Shown: positions 43,026-51,653 of the stretch, one piece after another
Position numbering within the stretch: the stretch's first letter is position 1
Layout: the number at the start of each line of letters is the position of its first letter
DNA from: Skeletonema tropicum
Taxonomy: Eukaryota; Bacillariophyta; Thalassiosirophyceae; Thalassiosirales; Thalassiosiraceae
Direction: 5' to 3'
DNA length: 64,000 nt
Assembly: GCA_037178625.1 (NCBI GenBank)
Contig: CM074136.1
Span: forward strand, 372,001-436,000
The notes under the pieces: model-generated
Database searches by the model: none
What the model was told of the DNA's origin: nothing
What the model saw: the letters and a program-made list of their open reading frames with translations, nothing else
Translations under genes and position numbers: made by a program

Positions 43026-44240
43026 TCAATGTTCAATTTCATCGGAGATAGAAAGCGGAAGAAAAGGAGTCGTGATTTGAGCCTGAGCTGGGTAGTTCAT
43101 TGTAACTCCACTACTACTACTACTACTACTTGATCCTGTAGGAATAGAAAAAGAGCCCCCAGCAAGGCCCCGAGCCTGAGCTCTAAAATAATCATTGTTG
43201 TAGCAAGGATTTCCGTCCCCTTGTTCTTGGTGGGCCTTGACACTGTGCAGATCATGATGTTGCGGTTGATGTTGAAAGTGCAGACATTGAAAGTGTGAGC
43301 TATCAGCGTATTGATTGACATTGCTACCGAAATAGTACTGAGTTGCATCAGCTTCTTGGTGTACAGAAGAATGATTATGTGACTCTAAGCCTAAGTAATG
43401 ATGATAACTCGATACCTTCTCAGCTTGGGCATGCGACTTTGTTCGACCTACACCCATCGAGTCTTCTTTCGTCGCCTCTACCTCAACAGACTTGGACTTG
43501 GCGTGGTGATGATTGGTGTAGTCATCTTGATTCGCAGCATCCATGGTAGCAATTTGGCGGTATGAATCCCACTGATGATTCAATTGGCCGTCCACGTTCA
43601 CATTAGGTGCTACTGCTGCCACTGCCTTCCTCTTCCTTCCCACATCTTGTAACTTTTCGAGAGGATATTTTCTGGCAATCGCATAGAAGTCAGGCTCATC
43701 GTGTATATTTGGAGTAGATTTGCCCAGCCCCGGGGATGCTCTCCTCATGAGAACGGTAAGTTTTGGATGACCTCGGAGGAAGCACTCGTGGTAGTAGCAT
43801 CCAAGGTCTGGACCTACATAGTGTAGCCTTTTGAAGCCCCATCCGCTCAGCTGTCTAGTGAAGGAAGCGAACTTGGAGTGGCCGAAGAATTTGGGGATCA
43901 CTTCGTCGACGAAGAGCTTCTTGTTGAGAACTTTCCAAGCTCGGCCGTGAGGCATCCATGAGATGATGTGTGCATATTGCTCATCTGACAATATGGTATG
44001 AAGACGAGCTGGAAAATTCCTCTCGGACTTCTTATGTTTCACTATCTTCCCTCCATCCTCGATGTAGGTGGAATAGTCGTGATAGGAGTGATCCGTATAG
44101 CGTGGGATAGTAATATGAGTATGAATATGAGCTGCTATTGCTGCTTCCTCCGCCTCCGCTGCTATGTCGGTGTCGGAGTCCGGGTCGGGGGGGTTGAAAA
44201 AGGCTGATGCCCACTCGTTGTTACTGCGTGGTGGATTCAT
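43026..44240 (-). CDS. HSF-type transcription factor, 404 aa
   Basis: The heat-shock-factor DNA-binding domain spans about residues 74-168: RNFPARLHTIL, the wing-turn region, and the recognition helix FGHSKFASFTRQLSGWGFKR (119-138), the counterpart of the MASFVRQLN.YGF signature of HSFs. A conserved leader (RYTDHSYHDYSTYIEDGG) precedes it and is shared with the other two HSFs here. The C-terminus is His/Gln/Ser-rich (Ser run near 370) with no obvious HR-A/B coiled coil, as in many diatom HSFs. It is expected in the nucleus. Unlike its neighbour at 45053 it has no intron at the SWM|PHG position. Divergent to that gene across 812 bp. Confidence 0.9.
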   Translation of the reverse strand: MNPPRSNNEWASAFFNPPDPDSDTDIAAEAEEAAIAAHIHTHITIPRYTDHSYHDYSTYIEDGGKIVKHKKSERNFPARLHTILSDEQYAHIISWMPHGRAWKVLNKKLFVDEVIPKFFGHSKFASFTRQLSGWGFKRLHYVGPDLGCYYHECFLRGHPKLTVLMRRASPGLGKSTPNIHDEPDFYAIARKYPLEKLQDVGRKRKAVAAVAPNVNVDGQLNHQWDSYRQIATMDAANQDDYTNHHHAKSKSVEVEATKEDSMGVGRTKSHAQAEKVSSYHHYLGLESHNHSSVHQEADATQYYFGSNVNQYADSSHFQCLHFQHQPQHHDLHSVKAHQEQGDGNPCYNNDYFRAQARGLAGGSFSIPTGSSSSSSSSGVTMNYPAQAQITTPFLPLSISDEIEH

Positions 44241-45052
44241 TGCTTTTATTTTATGATTGCAAGATTAGGCCTTCCTGGACTAGCATGAACGATGAAGGTA
44301 CCTGAGTCAATGCAAGTAAGTGCCGGCTTCCGTTCCAATAGCTTCCGGTAACATCTAGAGATAAGTTTTCAGTTGAAATTTGTTGAGACACCAAACAGGT
44401 ACCTGTCTTGGCAATTGCTGGCAAAGTATCTCAATCCTGCATAGAAATGACTAAAGTAGACAATTTCAGGGTATCAACTTCAACTAATGATTCAGCTTCA
44501 ACGTCTCGTTTGAATAACCTAAAGATTATTGGATAATTTGTAGATAACCCTTTTCATCTTGATGTGTCCGATGTAGGCAATTCCACAAGTGATTTGGCTG
44601 ATAGATGTCATCACTTGAAGACATGAAAATCAGCATGTCAGCGATGTGGTACTTGCAAACATGTAAACTCATAGGAGTTTGTAAAAAGGTTAACCTTTTT
44701 TAAAGAGAACCCCAAATCCCTTTGGCAAACAGGATAACCTTAAGTTACAGTTTTCATGACTCTCTTGCGAAAGAGAAGGTTTAAAATGTCATTTAGAACT
44801 CACAAGCTGTTCGATGAAGTTCTATTCCGAGTTACCACGACCGAGTGGGAGTAAAAGGGCACGTGCTCTTTCTTTTTGGGAGCGCTGCATCAGCAAACGC
44901 GTTTACCGCGAGCCTACTTACAGATTCGGCTTTGCAAAAGCTCGTAAGCCTGAACATAATATCGAACAAAACTTCATCAGAACATCCTTTCGAACAATCA
45001 AAACGTCCCAAGCAACAAGTCTGGTCAGAACAACGGGAGTGCTACAATAAAC
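44241..45052. promoter_or_regulatory. Divergent spacer between two HSF genes
   Basis: The 812-bp interval lies between two outward-facing HSF start codons and must contain both promoters. No perfect heat-shock element (three inverted GAA units) was found on reading; GAAGTTC at 44815-44821 has the wrong spacing. A short near-palindrome GGTTAACCTTTTTTAAAG lies at 44689-44706. Confidence 0.35.
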
Positions 45053-46548
45053 ATGAATGCATCATGCAACAACAACAAGTGGGCATCCGCCTTCTTCGAT
45101 TCCGTGGCCGCAGCGGAGGAAGCAGCTGTAGCGGTAGCAGCCGACGACGTTCTCCCACGCTATGCGGATCACTCCTATCACGACTTTTCCACCTACATCG
45201 AGGATGGAGGAAAGATTAAGAAGCATAAGAAGTCCGAGAGGAACTTTCCAGCTCGTCTACATACGATATTGTCCGACGAGCAATATGCACACATCATCTC
45301 ATGGATGGTAAGTTGTTGGTGTTCCATTATTTCACGATTAGATCTAATTTCATCTCTTCACTCAACAAGGATATCGCCGCTTGCCCTCAAATAATACTCT
45401 CTATTACTTTTTTCTATCACTATCAGCCTCACGGCCGAGCTTGGAAAGTTCTCGACAAGAAGCTCCTTGTCGACGAAGTAATCCCCAAATTCTTCGGCCA
45501 GTCCAAGTTCGCTTCGTTCACGAGACAGCTTAGCGGATGGGGTTTCAAGCGCCTTCACCAGACTGGCCGAGACTTTGGATGCTACTACCACGAGTGCTTC
45601 CTCCGAGGCCATCCACGGCTTACCGTTCTCATGAGGAGAGTATCTCCGGGAAAGGGCAAGGCTACCCCAAATATGAATTCCGAGCCTGACTTTTATGTGA
45701 TTGCCGAGCAATATCCTCTTCATGCCACAGGAGAAAAGCAAGTATTCTCGCCTGAGATTGAAAGCAAGAGGAAGAAGAGGAAGAGTGAATCCAGACCCAC
45801 GGTTAAAGAGCCTACTTCATCTAAAGAAGTAACTTCTTCCTTCGAACCTCTTCCCATTTCAAGTCGTGATAATCTGGAACCGCTTGCCGCCCTGATGTCA
45901 AGTTCTAGTAGTGATTCTTGTGTGAATCAATTCCAAGGGGACAATGGCAATCAATCCTTTGGCAACACTGCTCCTATGTTTAGTGACCAGTATCATGCTG
46001 GTGGAAATCTCTTCCAAAATGTCCAAACTCGAAGTCAGCCTCAAACTACTGCCATGGCTCCAGCTCCAATCTGTGCAGAGGATGGACTCTGCCCAGAGGA
46101 TGGACTTTGCCCTACACGTGTGTCTTCGTGTGATGGAAATGGTCAACATCAACAGCATTCGATGGGAAATATTACTCCTTACCCTTATCAACCTCATGCC
46201 CAAAGCCTATACCATGATCCATCCTCGTTTAGTCGCAACAGTCTCGGATATGGGGGTATGAACATCTACAGCCAACATCAGTCGTCACATCCTAACTATT
46301 TCCAGCAGCAGGGGCAGGCTCAAGGTTTAGGTCAGCCAGCTTATTGCAGCAGCTCAGCTGCCACAACAAGCAGTCACAACCAAAAGAGATTCTCCTTCAA
46401 TGCATGGGATGACACAGCTGCCACCAAAGACTCATTGAAGGAGATGCCCATGAGCATTCCAGAGAAAGGTTTTGACTTCAATGTTTCTTCAATTGAAGAT
46501 TCCTTTAGCAATTCTTTCGTGGATACTGCTACAACCTTTTTGGGATAG
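45053..46548 (+). CDS. HSF-type transcription factor, 458 aa, one intron
   Basis: Exon 1 is 45053-45307, exon 2 is 45427-46548; the 119-nt intron (GTAAGT ... TATCAG) lies in phase 0 between SWM and PHGRAW, inside the DNA-binding domain (about residues 62-155; recognition helix GQSKFASFTRQLSGWGFKR). Without splicing, the first frame would read past the domain into a short unrelated tail. The leader RYADHSYHDFSTYIEDGG is shared with its neighbours. The C-terminus is Ser/Gln-rich with a duplicated CAEDGLCPEDGLCP motif around residues 257-270. Exon 2's DNA-binding part is nearly identical at the DNA level to 48752-49030, whereas exon 1 is not. Confidence 0.9.
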
Positions 46549-47517
46549 GGAAGATTTGTTCAAGAAGTTTGATACTTTCTTCACTCATTCTCTTCGTTTT
46601 TTGCATATAGTGTATATAGCTGCAAGGAGAGCTGTACATTCTTATTTGCAACTTATGTTGTTTTTCCATTGGGTCTCTCGCTTGCCAAACTATTCGTCAG
46701 ATGTCTCGTTGCTCGTTGCAACTCACTCAAAACATTAAATTAGATTATATATTGTACAATTAAAAGATGATTGCACTTGCTCTTTCACACCTTCAACAGG
46801 GTAAGTAGTAATTGAAGCATTGAATTCGCATGTAATTAATCGTGCTCAGCAGCCTGAAATTTCATGTGGGTTAAGTATTTTTATGTATGTAGCTGGCAAG
46901 TAGATACTCCTACAAGATTGATAGCGGGCAGGCAAAGAGCGAGGCCAATTTCAAAATTTCTCGACTGCCTCACAAAGGGGCAGAGGACGAGGCGAAGATG
47001 AACTTGGAATTGAACGCCAATCCAATTGTTCTCTCGCCTCTGGACGTAATGGGCTCTACCTGATGACCGATGAACCAGCAGCGCAGCAATGTAGGTAACG
47101 GAGGGTTAAGTACAACTAGCCTCGCTGACGCTCGTCTAGCCGCTGCGCGGGTTTTCTAAATAAGAGAGGAGGCACCGGCTATCTACTACGATATTGATTG
47201 TGTCTACTTATATACATAGCAGTATTCAAATAGTACGTTATGTAACACTTTAATAATTATGTAATAAAGGTTGTACATTGCCTTCTACGAATGCTGTGTA
47301 GTGATTACTGAGACACGGTTGGGAGAATATTGATTTATGTGAGAGGGATTATCTATGAAGAGGTTTAATGTGAACGTGTGGAAACGATTGAAGACAGGTA
47401 GGAAGAAATTAGAGCGAGATGTAAATCATTTGGTGAAATAATATTCTACAGGACTGTTAGTATGATTTGGCAGAGTTAGTACCCACTCTCGGATTCCTTC
47501 TTAATGTTGGTGAAAGT
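46549..47517. other. Spacer between HSF genes
   Basis: No gene was recognised. The part near 46960-47060 is GA-rich (GGGGCAGAGGACGAGGCGAA). The region 47090-47160 is locally GC-rich (CTCGCTGACGCTCGTCTAGC), perhaps a small repeat, but no partner was found in the window. Confidence 0.4.
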
Positions 47518-47830
47518 GGTGACCCCTGAACAATCAAATCTAAGCCAATCAAAGAAAGAGTCAATCGAAAATTCTAAAAACGGGGGGCAAGGGGGCAAGG
47601 GGGGTGTCCCCCCCTGAACAATCAAATCTAAGCCAATCAAAGAAAGAGTCAATCGAAAATTCTAAAAACGGGGGGGCAAGGGGGGGTGTCCCCCCCTGAA
47701 CAATCAAATCTAAGCCAATCAAAGAAAGAGTCAATCGAAAATTCTAAAAACGGGGGGGGCAAGGGGTCAAATCAAGCCAATCAAAGAAAGAGTCGATCGA
47801 AAATGCCCGTGAAGGCCAAAGGACACGCCA
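47518..47830. repeat. Minisatellite, about 3.5 units of 85-90 bp
   Basis: Each unit contains CCCCTGAACAATCAAATCTA, GCCAATCAAAGAAAGAGTCA and ATCGAAAATTCTAAAAACGG followed by a G-run and CAAGGGGG. Units start near 47522, 47612 and 47693; the last (47763 on) is truncated. The GGGGGG and CCCCCC blocks of neighbouring units are complementary and can pair, which may explain instability. A short GACCGACCGACAGACCGACC run follows at 47845-47865. Confidence 0.85.
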
Positions 47831-48379
47831 AAGGGCCCGGACGGACCGACCGACAGACCGACCGAACGACTTAGCTCCTCTCATTATTTAGATAACGGGT
47901 TATGATTGGTTTCATCGATAGACCATCGTACATATTCTGTGCTACGGTAAACTACGTATCACTGGTATTGTAAACAAGAAAAGCGAACGCACAAGATCTT
48001 CCAGCTGGAATGGAAGTGATCTGCGTTTGGCGCTCGGGTCGAGTGAGTCGAGTCGAGACATCCATCATCCTCCCTATAAGTTTCAAGCATGCTAAATACT
48101 GCTTACCAGTACCGATACGACCCCGCCCATGTAACTGCATTAGTACCGTAAAGGACAAGTAGTACCGTAAAGGACAATTACGAGTGTATTCACCCCTACC
48201 CTACTACCTGCTATCTTTTCTGTTAGTCCCACTTATAGTATTGTATGATATGTGTTCGAAGCTTTGTTCCTCCGTCCCGGTCAAAAAATGCGAACCCTTC
48301 AAGTTGATCTTTGAGGATTATCTTGTGTGAACAACGCGCTTTGTAGAGTGAATGGGCAGTAGCATTCTTTCCAAGATAA

Positions 48380-49756
48380 TTGGTAGCAATTCATTCTTTC
48401 TCTCTCCAAACAACAACACAACTTTCCGCTGCATTGAATGTTAATGACATGGCGGAAGAAACAGCAGGTAGCATAGGCGACAAAATGGTTGGCGGCATGC
48501 CATCCTTCTCATCTGCCACATCAAATAGAGACGAGGAAATCGATACAAATCAACATGAACCTTCCGCTGCGCGGTACCGGCAGAATAATATGTTCCTCCA
48601 ACGCTATACGGACCACACCTATCACGACTTCGCCGCATATCTCAGGGAAGGCGGAAAGATAGAGAAACATAAGAAGTGTGATAGGAACTTTCCGGCTCGT
48701 CTGCATCAGATACTGTCAGATGAGCAATATGCACACGTCATCTCATGGATGCCTCACGGCCGAGCTTGGAAAGTTCTCGACAAGAAGCTCCTTGTCGACG
48801 AAGTGATCCCCAAATTCTTCGGCCAATCCAAGTTCGCGTCGTTCACGAGACAGCTGAGCGGATGGGGTTTCAAGCGCCTTCACCAGACTGGCCCGGACCT
48901 TGGATGCTACTACCATGAGTGCTTCCTCCGAGGCCATCCACGGCTTACCATTCTCATGAGGAGAGTATCTCCGGGAAAGGGCAAGGCTACTCCAAATGTA
49001 CACGCTGAGCCTGACTTTTATGTGATTGCCGAGCAATATCCTCTAGAAAAACCAACAAATGTTGCTGGAGAGGCTGCAGCAGTGACAGCGCCAACAAAAA
49101 ATTATCAATGGGATTCGCACGACCAAAAAGATGGCAAACCACCTCAACATGCGGCTGCTGCTTATCAAAAGAAGGAGAGTAACAGTTCCATTCAACACAA
49201 AAAGTCCAAGTCCGTTGATCGACATCATTCTAATCCTTCTTCAGATGAGACGAGGGAAGAACTTGAACGTAGGACAGAGTCGCATACCCAAGAAGAGATG
49301 AATTATTTTGATTATTATGCAATGTCGAATCATCTCTCGGTAAATCATTTTTCATCCGTGCAACCTAATCAAGAAGCGATGATGAATCAATACTATGCGG
49401 GCAATGTCTATCAACACACACCAGGAAGTTTACAACATGGTGCAGCCGCGCACTACTTCCCACATCCACAATACTCTCAACAGCAACAGCAACAACAACA
49501 ACAACAACATGTCCATGATAGTTATAGGTATACGAATCCTTACTACAGCAACTTTTACAATGATGGACAAATGATGCCTCAAGGTCCAATCCTCCATGGA
49601 CAAGCTTTGCATCAAGCATCATCAATGAGTACGCCACAGATGGGCTACCCAGCTCAAGCTCAAGAATACAATCAATTCTTTCCTCCAAATTCCTCTTCGT
49701 ACAATTCATACTTCGAGGATAAGAGCGAGGACAAGGGTTATGAAAAATATTTTTGA
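48380..49756 (+). CDS. HSF-type transcription factor, up to 458 aa, intronless
   Basis: The DNA-binding domain is at about residues 102-196 (RNFPARLHQIL ... GQSKFASFTRQLSGWGFKR ... GHPRLTILMRR), with the same leader (RYTDHTYHDFAAYLREGG) as the other two. The C-terminus has a run of ten Gln (QYSQQQQQQQQQQH, from a CAA/CAG tract at 49478-49510), Tyr/Asn-rich segments and an acidic end (EDKSEDKGYEKYF) that may act as an activation region. The frame opens at 48380; the Met at 48449 (MAEETAGSIG) is an equally plausible start since the first 23 residues resemble nothing in the paralogues. No intron at SWMPHG. Confidence 0.9.
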   Translation: MVAIHSFSLQTTTQLSAALNVNDMAEETAGSIGDKMVGGMPSFSSATSNRDEEIDTNQHEPSAARYRQNNMFLQRYTDHTYHDFAAYLREGGKIEKHKKCDRNFPARLHQILSDEQYAHVISWMPHGRAWKVLDKKLLVDEVIPKFFGQSKFASFTRQLSGWGFKRLHQTGPDLGCYYHECFLRGHPRLTILMRRVSPGKGKATPNVHAEPDFYVIAEQYPLEKPTNVAGEAAAVTAPTKNYQWDSHDQKDGKPPQHAAAAYQKKESNSSIQHKKSKSVDRHHSNPSSDETREELERRTESHTQEEMNYFDYYAMSNHLSVNHFSSVQPNQEAMMNQYYAGNVYQHTPGSLQHGAAAHYFPHPQYSQQQQQQQQQQHVHDSYRYTNPYYSNFYNDGQMMPQGPILHGQALHQASSMSTPQMGYPAQAQEYNQFFPPNSSSYNSYFEDKSEDKGYEKYF

Positions 49757-49892
49757 TTGTGTACTGAAGAATCTAATATTGACAGAGTAAACTATAAGTA
49801 CGTACAGAATGATACTTTTAAACAACAGTGCTTCAGTCTTCAGAAGAACAAAGCTCAATTGCTCATAAATCTACTCTAGAGAGTATTGAACT

Positions 49893-50075
49893 TGACTACT
49901 GCCACAACATAAAATACTAATAATATAAAGAAATTTTAAAGTACGTCTGATTAGCCCTTTAGGGGCGAAATTATGACTAACCAACATGTATGTGTGCTGC
50001 ATCGTCAGTATTGATACTTCATCTTGCCTCCACCCTCCACAGCTGTTTCTCAGATCGCACTCCAATGCCACAACA
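49893..50075 (-). repeat. Dispersed repeat, copy 2 (inverted relative to 9010-9165)
   Basis: Reads TTTTAAAGTACGTCTGATTA, GGGGCGAAATTATGACTAAC and CAGATCGCACTCC, matching 9010-9165 in reverse. It is bracketed by CTGCCACAACAT(A) at 49898 and 50066-50074, which look like short direct repeats (GCCACAACATAA), a possible target duplication of about 12 bp. Confidence 0.55.
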
Positions 50076-50186
50076 TAATACTTACGTGTTGACCTTTACC
50101 TGATGCAGTTTTTACGGCTCATCAGTTGAATTTTTGGGGGCAATAGAAAAAAGTGAGTGCAAAGCAGAAAAGTGAGTGTGGTGCAA

Positions 50187-50355
50187 AGGCCTGACAAACG
50201 TGAGTCCAGTGTGTGACAGAACGAATACCGTATCTGGAACGCGAAGCTGAAGTTAACGAGAAGACGATATAGGCCTGACAAAAGTGAGTCCAGTGCGTGA
50301 CAGAGCGAGTACCGTATCTGGAACGCGAAGCTGAAGTGAAGGAGAAGACGATACA
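50187..50355. repeat. Tandem duplication of 82 bp upstream of the plastid-protein gene
   Basis: Two copies of a unit with GGCCTGACAAA(C/A)GTGAGT, GTGTGTGACAGA and CCGTATCTGGAACGCGAAGC lie at 50187-50271 and 50270-50355, roughly 220 bp before the start codon at 50571. The placement suggests the duplicated segment may contain promoter elements (inference). Confidence 0.75.
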
Positions 50356-50570
50356 TGAGAGAAGAGAGTGACTGACTCACTCACATCAACTCATTCATCA
50401 TTCCCTCTCTTGCTTCTTGTGCAATGATGATGATGTTGTGTAAGAGTAGTAATAGGTAATAGGTGAAGTATTTCAATACTTGCAACAACTTGCAACGAAG
50501 GAAGCATAATAAGAACATAAAAGGGCGCAAGAACATTCAGCAAGATTCCCTGTCTCTAGAGAGCATCATC

Positions 50571-51146
50571 ATGACTACCATCAGACTTGCAACAATTTCT
50601 TCTTTCTTCATCCTTGGATCGCTCCTCGGTCTCTCCCAAGCGTTCAATGCGATCACCATCGAACAAAGCTGTCGTCTCCGAAATCGCAACAACATTTCAT
50701 CATTACAAGCAAACAAGAACTTCTCAGACGATGATGAGGATATCTCAACGAGTCGAAGAAGCCTATTCCAAAACACTCTAACCACCGCAGCAACAGCAGC
50801 ATCCAGCATATTCCTCCTTACCACTACTACCCATCCCACCACCGCCACAGCATTAGACTTTGACGCATTCGAATCGTCCCAAATATCACAAGATTCCTCC
50901 TCCGCCAATCCCGAACTAAGTGAAGACGCGGCACTGTGCAAATACGGAGCACCCGGCAAGGCCATGGGGGAGGCATGTAAACGTGCCAATATGAAGCCTC
51001 GTTTGCCCGCCGATGTACGAGCGGATGGAAAGGCCGATAGGGGGGATTATATCAAGTGTGTGGATCAGTGGGATATTGTTGGGGATAAGTATGTCAAGTC
51101 GAGGTTGTGTAAGCCTATTAGTGAGTGGGGACCAGAGGTGAAATAA
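50571..51146 (+). CDS. Thylakoid-lumen precursor protein, 191 aa
   Basis: The start at 50571 puts an ER signal peptide at the N-terminus (MTTIRLATISSFFILGSLLG, ending SQA before FN), i.e. the Phe-led cleavage motif of diatom plastid precursors. A transit region follows, then a twin-arginine lumen signal (TSRRSLFQ at 60-67, hydrophobic stretch to 84, cleavage after TATA at about 95). The mature part of about 96 residues is small, basic and has four Cys (123, 136, 163, 180) in CKYGAPGKAMGEACKRANMK and IKCVDQWDIVGDKYVKSRLC, able to form two disulfides. It is likely a soluble lumen protein of the photosystems or a lumen assembly factor. I do not recognise the family (it does not look like PsbO, PsbQ', PsbU, PsbV or Psb31). 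An upstream in-frame Met at 50463 would mask the signal peptide. Confidence 0.75.
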   Translation: MTTIRLATISSFFILGSLLGLSQAFNAITIEQSCRLRNRNNISSLQANKNFSDDDEDISTSRRSLFQNTLTTAATAASSIFLLTTTTHPTTATALDFDAFESSQISQDSSSANPELSEDAALCKYGAPGKAMGEACKRANMKPRLPADVRADGKADRGDYIKCVDQWDIVGDKYVKSRLCKPISEWGPEVK

Positions 51147-51192
51147 TAGATGAATGGGAGGTGATGCATGCAAGTATTATGGTGTTGGTATA

Positions 51193-51483
51193 TCATTATG
51201 TGATGAATTCAACCGATCACATTATGAGCTAGATTTATTATGTGATGTGACTACTGTACAAAATGACACAACAGATCGAACACAGCTTTATATCGTACAA
51301 ACAATCACCAAACAAAACAACAATTTACAACAACAACTAATCAAATAACTTTTTTGCCACAACAAAGCGTTCCGCACAAATCTCCTCCTCCTCAGGCCTC
51401 AAAAACTTGCGTCCCACCACTTCCAAATATTCCTCATTATAATCACGCAATGTTTTATCCGATTGGACTTGATATCCACATTA
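51193..51483 (-). pseudogene. Extra 3' end of the methyltransferase gene (tandem duplicate)
   Basis: The minus strand codes the last 47 residues of the methyltransferase at 51654-53802 (GYQVQSDKTLRDYNEEYLEV ... ERFVVAKKLFD, stop at 51337) plus 3' flank. It repeats 51479-51797, with small changes (KFLRPEEEE in place of KLMEEEM). It lies head-to-tail with the main copy and has no upstream part, so it is a 3'-end tandem duplication. Confidence 0.8.
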
Positions 51484-51653
51484 TGTGATGAATTCAACCG
51501 GTCACATTATGTGCTAGATAGATTTATTATGTGATGTGACTACTACCGTACAAAATGACACAACAGATCGAAATATAAGTTTATCTCTTGCGCTAAGTAT
51601 ACAAGGTCTGTACAAACAGTATCACCAAACAAAACAACAATCTACAACAACAA

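Noticed and set aside
44810..44835. Heat-shock element in the divergent HSF promoter
   Set aside because: GAAGTTC has one base between the half-sites rather than two, and no third unit follows.
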